The notes under the pieces: generated by a model
The model's database searches: none
The model's input: only the letters and a program-made list of their open reading frames with translations
What the model was told of the DNA's origin: nothing
Assembly (NCBI GenBank): GCA_038240875.1
Contig: JBBRGG010000027.1
Span: forward strand, 1 to 20,320
Source: JBBRGG01 sp038240875
GTDB lineage: Bacteria; Planctomycetota; Phycisphaerae; Phycisphaerales; UBA1924
DNA length: 20,320 nt
Direction: 5' to 3'
Part shown: one piece after another, positions 1 through 9,140 of the stretch
Position numbering within the stretch: the stretch's first letter is position 1
How the letters are laid out: each line of letters begins with the position of its first letter
Program-made: the position numbers and the translations under genes

Positions 1-531
1 CTGTTCGAGCGTATATTGAACAACGGAACGAGCCGCAAACGTGACGACTAGTGCGAGTGCGCCCGCGGCAAGCGCGAGCCTGATTCCCGGGAGCGAACGC
101 AGCGACCAGGCGGCATAACCGGCGACGAGTGCCGCCATCCACGACATGCCGACGAATGCGGCCTTTGGGTCGCCTGTTATTGAAGCGTGAATAGCGACGC
201 CGATGACTCCAACCAGCAAGGCGAACGCGCCCGCCAAACTCGCGCGAGGATTCGATTCACTCTGCGACAACGCTGAACCAGAGCCGCTGGCGATGATCGC
301 GAGTGCTGCGCCAAGCGTCATGACTAGATCGACCAGGATTGAAAGCTTTGGTGTAAGGCCCAAGATTGTAGTTGAAATGAGCGTTGGGTCGCCTGAGAAG
401 CCGGGAAAGGGATCGATGGATGTTGTCGCTTTAGCCATCATGGCCGCGAGGATCAACGTGATTCCCAGCCATGCGAGCAAGTTCGCACGAGGCGTACTTG
501 TGTGCACGATACTAGTGATTGGTGTGCTCAC
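1..531 (-). CDS. Multi-pass membrane protein, 5' part only (possible O-antigen ligase/polymerase type)
   Basis: The frame is open from a GTG at 531 to the left edge, so only the first 177 residues are visible and the C-terminal part is missing. The GTG overlaps the stop of the preceding transferase gene as GTGA, a typical translational-coupling junction. The peptide has about five hydrophobic spans (roughly residues 17-33, 63-83, 99-117, 125-143 and 151-172), with a short loop rich in Asp, Pro and Gly after the first. The spacing of spans and the neighbouring polyprenyl-phosphate sugar transferase fit an O-antigen ligase/polymerase-type envelope polysaccharide protein. No family-defining motif is visible in this part, so the function is an inference from context; only the membrane character and the reading frame are directly supported. 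Confidence 0.6.
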   Translation of the reverse strand, partial: MSTPITSIVHTSTPRANLLAWLGITLILAAMMAKATTSIDPFPGFSGDPTLISTTILGLTPKLSILVDLVMTLGAALAIIASGSGSALSQSESNPRASLAGAFALLVGVIGVAIHASITGDPKAAFVGMSWMAALVAGYAAWSLRSLPGIRLALAAGALALVVTFAARSVVQYTLEQ

Positions 532-1775
532 GAAGTCGCTTTCTCGGCTTGCTTTTGTTGGGTTCGTGCGCTACGCGCGGAAAACTCAAGCAGTGCGAGA
601 ACGCACAGGAGCGACGTGGTTGAGCCCCACGCAGTCGCCGCGGCCCAAGGCGAAAGCGTCGCCATCACGCTTACGCCCGCGAGCCCGGTCACCAGCGCAA
701 ACCCCCAGATGACATAGACCGCGCGAGCTCGCGTCAGACCAAGCTCAACAAGGCGGTGTGAGAAGTGTTGAAGATCGCCAACAAATGGTGACTTTCGCTG
801 GCGAAGTCGCAGCAGGACGACGGAGGTAAAGTCATAGAGCGGGATTGCAAGTACGAGTAAAGGTACCAAAGGCACCCACCACGCGTTTGCGTTCATTCGT
901 TCCAAGCCAAACTCAGGCAAGGTCAAAGGCACATATGTCAAGCGTGTGGTGAGAAACGCGAGCGTGAAACCGACGACGATCGACCCGCCGTCGCCCATGA
1001 AGATTTTGGCTCCGCCGGGCCTTGGCGCGTTGAACATGAGAAAGCCTATTAAACCGCCAACCATGAGCGCGAGCATGGCGGCGACGAACCACTGTTCGTT
1101 GTGTAGCGCGCCCGCGAGCAAGCACAGCGCCGCGATAGCACCGACGCCTGCGGACAAACCATCCATGTTGTCCATGAAGTTCATCGCGTTGATCATGACC
1201 AGGAACCAGATCGCGGTAATGGCAATCGACAGCCATGCCCCGCCGACGTAAGCGTCGAGCGCGGTGAGCAATCGCGTATCGGCGAGCGTCGGCGAAAGGG
1301 TGGTGATCAAGGGCACGCCGATCGCAGGCACGAGCATCACGCCAAGCTTCAAGAACGGACCCAAAGGCTTGCGATCATCCACCAGGCCCAGGATGTGCAA
1401 GAGCAGCACAGACGCGATAAAGAGAAACGCAAGAGGTGCTTGGGCGGCAATGCCTGGAACAAAGTCGCTAAGTTTTTCCGGGATTAGTAATGATTCGCTG
1501 GCACTCAAACCAGAGTCGCCATTATTTGACTGGTTTTCGGCGATTGGCGCGAGAATGACGACCAGCGAAACGAGCGTGATCAGTGGGATCAGCAACGCCA
1601 GCACAATGGCTACGCCGCCGGTGTTGGGCACCTTTCGTCGAGCGGCTTTGATCTGGCCCGCGACGCCTGCGGAATCAAACGTGCCCAATCGATGACCGAT
1701 GCGGATAAGTGCACCGCTGATTATAAAGCTAATAAAAAAAGCAAAGGGCACAAGAGTAAGGCACATCCAGAGCAT
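528..1775 (-). CDS. WecA/MraY-family polyprenyl-phosphate glycosyl-1-phosphate transferase
   Basis: This integral membrane enzyme family moves a sugar-1-phosphate from a UDP-sugar to undecaprenyl phosphate, the first membrane step in building cell-envelope polysaccharides. The 415-residue product shows the family motifs in order: a DD pair at residues 133-134 (LGLVDDRK), NAMNFMDNMDG around 196-206, MGDGGS at 260-265, and a His-containing loop (QHFSHRL, His337 and His340) followed by further membrane spans. It is longer than bare MraY and closer to WecA/TagO-type proteins, because the loop after the third motif is HFSHRL-like; the sugar substrate cannot be read from sequence. The ATG at 1775 is the first in frame and has only a weak upstream ribosome site. 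It lies 33 bp after the upstream membrane-protein gene and overlaps the next gene, so co-transcription is likely. Confidence 0.88.
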   Translation of the reverse strand: MLWMCLTLVPFAFFISFIISGALIRIGHRLGTFDSAGVAGQIKAARRKVPNTGGVAIVLALLIPLITLVSLVVILAPIAENQSNNGDSGLSASESLLIPEKLSDFVPGIAAQAPLAFLFIASVLLLHILGLVDDRKPLGPFLKLGVMLVPAIGVPLITTLSPTLADTRLLTALDAYVGGAWLSIAITAIWFLVMINAMNFMDNMDGLSAGVGAIAALCLLAGALHNEQWFVAAMLALMVGGLIGFLMFNAPRPGGAKIFMGDGGSIVVGFTLAFLTTRLTYVPLTLPEFGLERMNANAWWVPLVPLLVLAIPLYDFTSVVLLRLRQRKSPFVGDLQHFSHRLVELGLTRARAVYVIWGFALVTGLAGVSVMATLSPWAAATAWGSTTSLLCVLALLEFSARSARTQQKQAEKATS

Positions 1776-1808
1776 GGTGAGAGTGTACTTGCCTTCTTGG
1801 ATGAGTGC

Positions 1809-2618
1809 TTACGTGTCGCTGGTCGCGAGAGTCCGGTGTTTTTTCCAAGGCCGCCAGATAGCCCACAGGCCAAGGAAGATCGTGTTCGCGATCACAATCA
1901 GAATGAAAACACGGCCCGGCCAAGGCCCCAGAGAATCGATGATGGTGGGGCGTTCTGGGGTTGTGTTGCCGACATAACCGTAGTTGCTGCCGAGGATCGC
2001 GTTGATGCCGAGCATCGCGCCGACCCAGACCATGCTGACGACAATTGTCAAGACAAGGTCACGCGTAGTCGGGCGATAGCGGTGCACGACGAGCTGATAA
2101 ATCGCTGAGCCGACAATAGAAAGATGAACGAGCCAGAAGAGCCAAAACTCCATATGGCCTGGCCCAAACTTGAGGGTCGGCGTGATGAATGCCTGCGTAG
2201 AGAGGCCCATGCCCCAGAAATAAATGATCGCTTTGGGCCAGCGCCACTTGGTCAGATACGCAACCCCAGCGATCACGCACCCAATGTCGCACAGTTGCAA
2301 AGGCAGGGACTCGCGAGCATCGAATCGATCGGGAAGCATCCAATAGACCCAGGACCACAGATTAACCCCAAGCACAAACCCGCCCCACGCGGTTGAAAGT
2401 CGGCCTTCGCGCGTGTCCATCGTGCCGGCGCGGCGCCAGAGCCTGCCCAGTGTGCACGAAGCGATCACGAGGACGGCGCACACGAGAAATGTCACGCCAT
2501 GGCTGATGGAGAAAGAGTGAAACGAGTGGGCGGCGTGCGCGAGAGATTCTGGCGATATCCCTGCATCGTTTAATGCGCCCGATTCGCCTGTTGTTGGTAG
2601 ATTGGAAGCGTCGATCAT
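1809..2618 (-). CDS. YwaF/TIGR02206-family integral membrane protein
   Basis: The product has about six or seven hydrophobic segments and the sequence signature I recognise from the YwaF/TIGR02206 family: LPLQLCD at about residues 105-111, a His-rich membrane stretch with HMEFWLFWLVH (His155, His165), and AILGSNYGYVG near 208-217. The biochemical role of the family is not established. An in-frame TTG at 2648 would add ten residues, and an ATG at 2630 would add four; I chose the ATG at 2618 (269 residues) because the extra residues look unlike a conserved start. No start has a strong Shine-Dalgarno site, so the N-terminus is uncertain by up to ten residues. It sits between rlmN and the WecA/MraY-type gene on the same strand, which suggests but does not prove an envelope-related role. 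Confidence 0.8.
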   Translation of the reverse strand: MIDASNLPTTGESGALNDAGISPESLAHAAHSFHSFSISHGVTFLVCAVLVIASCTLGRLWRRAGTMDTREGRLSTAWGGFVLGVNLWSWVYWMLPDRFDARESLPLQLCDIGCVIAGVAYLTKWRWPKAIIYFWGMGLSTQAFITPTLKFGPGHMEFWLFWLVHLSIVGSAIYQLVVHRYRPTTRDLVLTIVVSMVWVGAMLGINAILGSNYGYVGNTTPERPTIIDSLGPWPGRVFILIVIANTIFLGLWAIWRPWKKHRTLATSDT

Positions 2619-2696
2619 GCTGCAGAGCATATGGCGTTGCGTGAACAAGGCTTTCGCGTAATACAGCCACTGTCGCGCAACTTCGCTGCTTTCGCG

Positions 2697-3983
2697 TTAC
2701 TCCGCAGTAGCTAGCTTTGGCCCCTTGGCGCTTTCATGGCGAAGCTGGCCACAGGCGGCGGCGATATCTCGCCCGCGGCTCGCGCGAATGTGCGCATTGA
2801 TCCCGCGCGAGCGCAAGATCTCCTGGAAGTTGCGGACATCTTGCGTGTAAGGCCGCAAGAAGGGCAGCCCTGCAACCTCGTTGTACCGGATCAGGTTCAC
2901 GTTCGCTCGCAGTGTTCGCGCCAGGCGAGCCAATTCCTCGGCGTGCTCGGGCCGATCGTTCACGTTCTGCAAAAGTGTGTACTCAAGCGTGATCTCTCGA
3001 CCAGTCCGCTCAAACCACGCCCGGCACGCACCAAGCAAATCCTTGATCGTCGTGTACTCGGCCCAGGGAATCAGCTCGCGACGCAGCTCATCGGTCGGCG
3101 CGTGCAACGAGAGCGCGAGCGTGACAGGTAAGTCTAATTGCTCGGCGAGCTTTTCGATAGCCTTGGGCAAGCCAACGGTGGAAATGGTGATCTTGCGAGC
3201 CGAAATCCCCATGCCCCATGGGGCCGCGATGGTACGAACCGCTGGGACCACGTTGGGCAAATTTGCCAGTGGCTCGCCCATGCCCATGAAGACGACGTTG
3301 GAGATTCGGCGGACATCGGGCATACGCGATAGCCGCCACACTTGCTCGACGATGCGGCCGGTGCTGAGATTGTGATCAAGACCCGTCAGCCCCGAAGCAC
3401 AGAATCGGCAACCCACGGGGCAGCCCACTTGGCTTGAAATACAAGCGGTGAAGCGGTCGGGGTCGCCACCTTCTTCTTCGGGAATCGAGGGGATCATCAC
3501 GCATTCGGTCTGGCGAGATGGGTCGCCTTGAGGCTTTGGAACTTGCGTGAGAGAGATCGTGCTGCGGTCGATTGGAGGATTTGATTTGGGGTCAAAAATT
3601 GATAGCGAGCCAGCATCTGCTGAAACGGGATCAGCCGAACCAGTATTCTCCGAACCAGCATTCTCCGAACCGGCATTCTCCGAGCCGGGAGTAGCAGAAC
3701 CAGCGGTGGCATAATCCGACCATTGCACGAGGAGCTTTTGCGTGCCATCGGAGGCGCGCATGTGCTGGAGGACTTGGCCCGATTCAAAGGCCATCTCGCG
3801 GTGGATGGTTGCGCGATCAAGCTTAGAGAGATTGGTCATCTTCTCCGGATCGGTGATGCCCCGCTGATAGACCCATTCAAGAAGTTGGCCCGCGCGAAAG
3901 GCTGGCATCCGCCGATCCTCGCACCAGGCTTGAAGCGATTCAGGGTTCATCTCAAAGAAGTGATGGGTGGGGTGTCGGAGCAT
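2697..3983 (-). CDS. rlmN: RlmN, dual-specificity 23S rRNA A2503 / tRNA A37 C2-methyltransferase, with a low-complexity insert
   Basis: RlmN is a radical-SAM enzyme that adds a methyl group to C2 of A2503 in 23S rRNA and of A37 in some tRNAs. The radical-SAM cluster cysteines are C188, C192 and C195 (CPVGCRFC), preceded by the conserved CISSQVG with C181; MGMGEP follows at 233-238, and the late catalytic cysteine is C411 in AACGQLR. The N-terminal domain is normal (PAFRAGQLLEWVYQRG). Between residues about 90 and 160 there is a Ser/Gly/Asn/Glu-rich insert, with GSENA repeated, inside a hairpin that is short in ordinary RlmN. The ATG at 3983 lies 2 nt after the ispH stop; an ATG at 3950 is an alternative, close to the family start. 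The open frame continues further upstream inside ispH, but that part is a shadow. Confidence 0.95.
   Translation of the reverse strand: MLRHPTHHFFEMNPESLQAWCEDRRMPAFRAGQLLEWVYQRGITDPEKMTNLSKLDRATIHREMAFESGQVLQHMRASDGTQKLLVQWSDYATAGSATPGSENAGSENAGSENTGSADPVSADAGSLSIFDPKSNPPIDRSTISLTQVPKPQGDPSRQTECVMIPSIPEEEGGDPDRFTACISSQVGCPVGCRFCASGLTGLDHNLSTGRIVEQVWRLSRMPDVRRISNVVFMGMGEPLANLPNVVPAVRTIAAPWGMGISARKITISTVGLPKAIEKLAEQLDLPVTLALSLHAPTDELRRELIPWAEYTTIKDLLGACRAWFERTGREITLEYTLLQNVNDRPEHAEELARLARTLRANVNLIRYNEVAGLPFLRPYTQDVRNFQEILRSRGINAHIRASRGRDIAAACGQLRHESAKGPKLATAE
3635..3709 (-). repeat. 15-bp in-frame tandem repeat within rlmN
   Basis: Five consecutive 15-bp units start at 3635, 3650, 3665, 3680 and 3695. 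The first three differ from CCGAACCAGCATTCT (written on the + strand) by one base or none, and the last two are decayed. They encode the pentapeptide GSENA and variants in RlmN. The period is a multiple of three, so gain or loss of units keeps the frame. Confidence 0.9.
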
Positions 3984-3985
3984 GT

Positions 3986-5062
<1,077 letters not shown>

Positions 5063-5068
5063 GAAAGA

Positions 5069-5097
5069 ATCATAGAACAGCCAGAAAGCGCTGGCAT
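5069..5097 (-). promoter_or_regulatory. Candidate sigma70-type promoter giving a leaderless ispH mRNA
   Basis: On the minus strand TATGAT (5074-5069) matches the -10 consensus at five of six bases. With a 17-bp spacer it is preceded by ATGCCA (5097-5092), matching TTGACA at four of six. A start about 7 nt after the -10 box would fall on the A of the ispH ATG at 5062, giving a leaderless transcript, which fits the lack of a ribosome-binding site. This is by-eye consensus matching only. Confidence 0.35.
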
Positions 5098-5146
5098 TTG
5101 GAAATGGCGGTAGTAAAGGGCGCAAGGAAGCAGATATCGGCCTCAC

Positions 5147-5158
5147 TTGTGCGCACAA
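5147..5158. promoter_or_regulatory. Perfect 12-bp palindrome in the ispH/hpnC divergent spacer
   Basis: TTGTGCGCACAA is its own reverse complement. It lies 24 bp upstream of the hpnC ATG and 84 bp upstream of the ispH ATG, between the two divergent isoprenoid operons. A dimeric regulator could bind here; no regulator family is identified. The shorter core GTGCGCAC recurs inside hpnD coding sequence, so chance is possible. Confidence 0.35.
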
Positions 5159-5182
5159 CCGTGGTACGCTCGTCCACCTTCT

Positions 5183-6214
5183 ATGCATTCACCGGCTGAG
5201 AAACTCGAAGTTCGCGTAGCAACCCACGCAGAAGCCTGGCGATGGGTGTCAGCGTGCGCGCACGAAGCCAAAGAAAACTTTAGCGTCATGTCGCGCTTTG
5301 TGCCAAGGGCCATTCGGCCAGAATTTGCCGCGGTTTACGCGTTTTGCCGGGTCAGCGATGACCTTGCCGACGAAACCGGTTCAAGTGACGCGGATCGTGC
5401 GCACAGCCTTGAACTTTTGAAGCAATGGCGAAGCATGCTTGCTGGTGCACAAGACGTAAACCCGCCTGCACATCCGATCATGCTGGCTTTGGGTGACTTG
5501 CTTCGCAAAGGCGTGATCACCAAGCAACCGCTCACCGACCTGATCGCTGCGTTCGAGAATGATCAAATAGTAGCTCGCTGGCCGACGCTGGATTCGCTTC
5601 TAGATTACAGCACCAAGAGCGCAAACCCGGTTGGAAGGCTCGTTCTAAACCTCTTTGGCGTGCGATTTTCTGGGGCGAACGTGAGCAAGCATTCACAAGA
5701 GCTTGCCCAAGCGAGCGATGCGGTGTGCACCGCGCTTCAGCTTACTAATTTTTGGCAGGACGTACGAAGAGACCTCTACGAACGCGACCGTATCTATGTG
5801 CCTTGCGCGCAACTTGAGCTAGACCCGACGTTGCTCTCGGCATGGATTCGTGGCGGGCCAAACGCCAGGCACGCTCAGCAATATTCGGCGTTGATCAAAC
5901 CGTTGCACGAAGCGACGCAACGCCTCTTTGACAAGGGCCAAACCCTCTTGGAACTTGCCCCGCCAGAAAGTACAAAGGTGCTCGCGCTGTGTATCGCCGG
6001 TGGCGAAGCGACCCTTGCACGAGTGCGAGCCGCGAACGGCTACGAGCTTTGGAAAAGGCCACGCATTGGCAAAGGGGCCAAGTCGCTGCTGATGGTTCGG
6101 GTGGTTGCGCCCCGCCCAATTGGAAAGCTTGTTGGAAGGCTATTTGGAAGGCTTCTAGGAATGCAAGTTGGCCAGCGTGCACAGCAAACAGCACAAGGCG
6201 GCGTGCATGGATAA
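5183..6214 (+). CDS. hpnC: HpnC, hydroxysqualene synthase
   Basis: HpnC belongs to the squalene/phytoene synthase fold. In the HpnCDE route it converts presqualene diphosphate, made by HpnD, to hydroxysqualene. The 343-residue product has the first Asp-rich motif DDLADE at 59-64 (in VYAFCRVSDDLADE) and the second motif at 193-197 (NFWQDVRRD, followed by RDRIYVP). The assignment as HpnC rather than HpnD rests on the order of the three genes and on FWQDVRRDLYERDRIYVP, which is characteristic of HpnC. The ATG at 5183 is preferred; an in-frame TTG at 5147 would start inside the spacer palindrome. There is no clear Shine-Dalgarno site. The stop overlaps the hpnD start by 8 bp, so translation is probably coupled. 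The C-terminal tail after about residue 300 is basic and hydrophobic. Confidence 0.93.
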   Translation: MHSPAEKLEVRVATHAEAWRWVSACAHEAKENFSVMSRFVPRAIRPEFAAVYAFCRVSDDLADETGSSDADRAHSLELLKQWRSMLAGAQDVNPPAHPIMLALGDLLRKGVITKQPLTDLIAAFENDQIVARWPTLDSLLDYSTKSANPVGRLVLNLFGVRFSGANVSKHSQELAQASDAVCTALQLTNFWQDVRRDLYERDRIYVPCAQLELDPTLLSAWIRGGPNARHAQQYSALIKPLHEATQRLFDKGQTLLELAPPESTKVLALCIAGGEATLARVRAANGYELWKRPRIGKGAKSLLMVRVVAPRPIGKLVGRLFGRLLGMQVGQRAQQTAQGGVHG

Positions 6215-7229
6215 TGCTGCGCAAGCCTACTCAAACACTACGGTTACTACTGAGTCGCTCGAAGCTTCGCGCCAGTGGTGTGCGCACATCACACGTACCC
6301 AAGCCAAGAACTTTTATTGGGGTCTTCGGCTTGCCCCGGCGGACAGGCGGCCCGACTTGTATGCGCTGTACTCATGGATGCGGGTCGCGGACGACATCGC
6401 TGACGGCGACTCGGGGCCAACTACAACTACAAACGCAACGTCACTCTCCACTGAGCAGCGAGGACTTTCTTTGGCGCAGTTTCGGCGAGCGACGCACGCG
6501 CTGCTCGACGCGACGAACGACCGAGTTTGTGCGCACGAACTAGGTAGCTTGCCAGAAGAAACGTCAAATATGATCGTCTGCGACGCGCGGCTTTGGCCAG
6601 CGTTTGTGCATGCTGCGACGGCTCATGAAATTAGTCGCAATTGGCTCAATGAAGCACTCGACGGCATGGCGGAGGACCTGAATCACCGTGGGTACGCCGA
6701 CTTTGGAGATCTCGAACGATACTGCTACCGCGTTGCGTCCACCGTTGGCTTGTTGTGTGTTTCGATCTGGGGTTTGCGACGTGGCGTTGACGTGGCACAC
6801 GCACAATCGCTCGCGATTGCACGCGGGAAAGCCTTCCAGTTGACAAATATTTTGCGTGATATTGCGGTTGACGCGAGGACGCACACGCCGCCCAGGTGCT
6901 ACGTGCCGACGAACATGCTTTGCGCGCATGGCTTAACGCATGAAGGTCTGCTGGCGTGGACGCTGGCGACAAACTGCCAGGGGCTTGTACTAGAACTCGT
7001 AGCGCGGGCTCGGCTTCATCAGCGAGAAAGCGCGTTACTCGAAAGCATGATTGATCCGGCATGTGTGCCGGTGCTCCGGGCGATGAGCGGGTTGTACTGG
7101 CGGATATTAGACCGCATCGAAGCGAAGCCTTGGCTTGCTGTTGCTACGCCGCCGGTGCGGGTGCCGACGGTCGAGAAAGTCGGCGTAATGCTGCGTTCGC
7201 TCGCGCTTGGCTCGCGAGTGAAGTCCTGA
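6207..7229 (+). CDS. hpnD: HpnD, presqualene diphosphate synthase
   Basis: HpnD joins two farnesyl diphosphate molecules into presqualene diphosphate, the first committed step of the HpnCDE squalene route. The 340-residue product has the squalene/phytoene synthase motifs: YSWMRVADDIAD with the Asp-rich motif at 62-66, and NILRDIAVD at 214-222 followed by RCYVP. The ATG at 6207 lies inside the end of hpnC (ATGGATAA, 8-bp overlap) and follows an AAGGCGG Shine-Dalgarno-like stretch 6 nt upstream; the frame is open further left from a TTG at 6168, but that start has no such support. The gene is followed by a 90-bp gap and then hpnE on the same strand. Confidence 0.92.
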   Translation: MDNAAQAYSNTTVTTESLEASRQWCAHITRTQAKNFYWGLRLAPADRRPDLYALYSWMRVADDIADGDSGPTTTTNATSLSTEQRGLSLAQFRRATHALLDATNDRVCAHELGSLPEETSNMIVCDARLWPAFVHAATAHEISRNWLNEALDGMAEDLNHRGYADFGDLERYCYRVASTVGLLCVSIWGLRRGVDVAHAQSLAIARGKAFQLTNILRDIAVDARTHTPPRCYVPTNMLCAHGLTHEGLLAWTLATNCQGLVLELVARARLHQRESALLESMIDPACVPVLRAMSGLYWRILDRIEAKPWLAVATPPVRVPTVEKVGVMLRSLALGSRVKS

Positions 7230-7319
7230 TGCTTTCACCTTACTGACAGGGAACATCATCCAACTTCATCATACTTAGCGCAACATCACGCACGAAACGC
7301 TACTACGATCGTTGCTTGT

Positions 7320-8708
7320 ATGCGTGAACCTTCGCAAAGCACGGCTTCCAAAGCGCGTTCCTATCCCGTAGTCATAGCAGGTGGCGGGCTCGCGGGCATA
7401 GCCTGCGCCATCGAGTTGACGCATCGTGGCGTGCCAACGCTTGTGCTCGAATCGCGCCAGCGTTTGGGAGGCAGGGCCACGTCGCACGTTGACCCCGCAA
7501 CCAGCGAGTTGATTGACAATTGCCAACACGTCACGCTTGGGTGCTGCTACAGGTATATCAATCTTTGCCACATGCTGGGAGTGGGGCGGAAGTTTGCCTG
7601 GACGACCGACCAAACCTGGATCGAGCCAGGCGGGCGAAGGTCGAGAATCGGGCCAGTGAGCTTGCCCGCGCCAGCACACTATGGGCCTTCATTCGCGTTC
7701 GCGAAGTTTCTTTCGACCAAGAGCAAAGCCGCGATTGCAGTTGCGATGGGCGCGATCTCGCTCACCACGCTCAAGTCTTGGCGAGGCAGAACATTCGCGG
7801 AGTTTCTCGCGTATACGCGACAGCCAGAGGAAGCGATCGAACGTTTCTGGCAGCCTGTGATCGTGAGCGCGTGCAATTTTGATGCGATGCGCGTTGACGC
7901 GAGTTTGGCGATTAAAGTCTTTCGCGATGGCTTTCTTGCGTCGCGGTCGGCGGGAAATGTCGGCGTGCCAAAGGTGCCTTTGGCGAATCTGTACGACAAC
8001 GCGGCGAGCCTGCTGTCCCGGGCTAGCGGCGAGATTCGTACCGGCGCGAGCGTGGCAAAGATCCACGAGAACCATGTTGAACTTGCGTCGGGCGAAGTAA
8101 TCAAGGCACAAGTTGTTGTATGTGCGCTCCCGCCGGAGCGTGCGTATTCAACGGTTGATTCGGCAGCTCAGGATGAACGCTTCACGTTCTATGAGCGGCT
8201 TTGCCATAGCCCGATACTTGGCGTGCACTTATGGTTTGATCGCCTAGTGCTTGATACGCCACACGCCGTGCTGGTGGGCAAGGGCATCGAGACACAGTGG
8301 CTATTTCAGAAGCACGATTCGCGCGAGACACCTTCGAAGCAATATAGAGGGCAATGCCTGCACGCGGTGATTTCGGGTGCGGACAGTTGGATGGATCTCA
8401 CAGAAGATGCGATCATCGCACAGGTTCGTTTAGATATCGCGGCGTGCCTGGGCGAATCGGCGGCGGCTGCGCTGATTCGAGGCAAAGCGATCAAGGAACG
8501 TCGAGCAACGTTCGCGGCGACGCCAAACTTTGAGCAGGTTCGGCCGGACGCCGCAGGATCAGGCCCGATCATCCTCGCGGGCGATTACACGAACACGGGT
8601 TGGCCCGCGACAATGGAGGGCTCAGTACGTAGCGGGGAGTCGGCGGCTAACGCGGTTATTGCTGTACTTTCACGGCTGGCATCCCCAGGCGGCATGGCTC
8701 CTAGATAG
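7320..8708 (+). CDS. hpnE: HpnE, hydroxysqualene dehydroxylase (FAD-dependent amine-oxidase/desaturase type)
   Basis: HpnE is the flavoprotein that reduces hydroxysqualene to squalene and completes the HpnCDE pathway. The 462-residue product opens with a Rossmann FAD site (VVIAGGGLAGIACAIEL, GGGLAG at 21-26), an acidic residue at the end of the second strand (Glu44 in VLESRQRLGGRA), and the GGRAT loop at 50-54. The C-terminal flavin motif is LAGDYTNTGWPATMEGSVRS near residues 419-438, as in phytoene-desaturase relatives. Sequence alone could also suggest a carotenoid desaturase, but the adjacent hpnC and hpnD make HpnE much more likely. The ATG at 7320 is the first in frame after a 90-bp spacer; no strong Shine-Dalgarno site precedes it. 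Confidence 0.92.
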   Translation: MREPSQSTASKARSYPVVIAGGGLAGIACAIELTHRGVPTLVLESRQRLGGRATSHVDPATSELIDNCQHVTLGCCYRYINLCHMLGVGRKFAWTTDQTWIEPGGRRSRIGPVSLPAPAHYGPSFAFAKFLSTKSKAAIAVAMGAISLTTLKSWRGRTFAEFLAYTRQPEEAIERFWQPVIVSACNFDAMRVDASLAIKVFRDGFLASRSAGNVGVPKVPLANLYDNAASLLSRASGEIRTGASVAKIHENHVELASGEVIKAQVVVCALPPERAYSTVDSAAQDERFTFYERLCHSPILGVHLWFDRLVLDTPHAVLVGKGIETQWLFQKHDSRETPSKQYRGQCLHAVISGADSWMDLTEDAIIAQVRLDIAACLGESAAAALIRGKAIKERRATFAATPNFEQVRPDAAGSGPIILAGDYTNTGWPATMEGSVRSGESAANAVIAVLSRLASPGGMAPR

Positions 8709-9140
8709 AACACCGAGCTTTAGCTAATTTATTTGCTTTATGTTAGGGTAAAAAATTGTGAGGAATATTTAGATTACGTAAAGAGATGCATATGTCTGTC
8801 CACACTTTATGTGAAGTAGTGGCTACGAGCCTTTACAGATGCTACAAATATGTGTACCTGAAGGACTATTATCGTGTTAGGAATATGTAAGTTATACAAC
8901 TGCTAGTGTTTGCACTCTTCATGCGTACACGCTACTGTGGATCACGGGGTACAATTTTTGTTGTGCCTCTCTACATTCGACCAGATCATAACTAGAGTTG
9001 TTAAGCGGAATTATCTGCGTAAATCGAGAACAAATCACTAGTTTATTGGCTTTCAGAGTCTTGCAAACTAGGTGGAGAGGGTAACGAGAACAGGCTTACA
9101 TGAAAACGTTTTTTTAAGGTTACTCGCCAAGGAGGAACAG
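8709..9140. other. AT-rich intergenic spacer, no supported gene
   Basis: A hand count over 8761-9060 gives about 40% G+C, clearly below the flanking genes. It separates the hpnCDE operon from the pilin-like module and should carry the promoter of the latter, but no good -35/-10 pair stands out. A 34-codon ORF (8786-8890) and a 5-codon ORF (9100-9117) are visible and not supported as genes. I see no strong stem-loop, tRNA-like fold or repeat. Confidence 0.7.
9129..9135 (+). promoter_or_regulatory. Strong Shine-Dalgarno site fixing the start at 9141
   Basis: AAGGAGG lies 5 nt upstream of the ATG at 9141. It decides that start over an in-frame GTG at 9072, which would add 23 residues before the membrane anchor. 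Confidence 0.85.

Noticed and set aside
203..712. 169-residue open frame on the + strand at the left end
   Set aside because: It lies opposite the transferase and membrane-protein genes, both of which have hydrophobic spans or family motifs; its own translation shows none.
8786..8890. A 34-codon ORF rich in Tyr and Val in the AT-rich spacer
   Set aside because: No good ribosome-binding site, no recognisable motif, and open frames of this length are expected by chance in a 430-bp AT-rich gap.
9100..9117. Five-codon ORF (MKTFF) just ahead of the small membrane protein gene, as a possible leader peptide
   Set aside because: Too short to distinguish from chance; no stem-loop pair for attenuation and no run of regulatory codons is visible.
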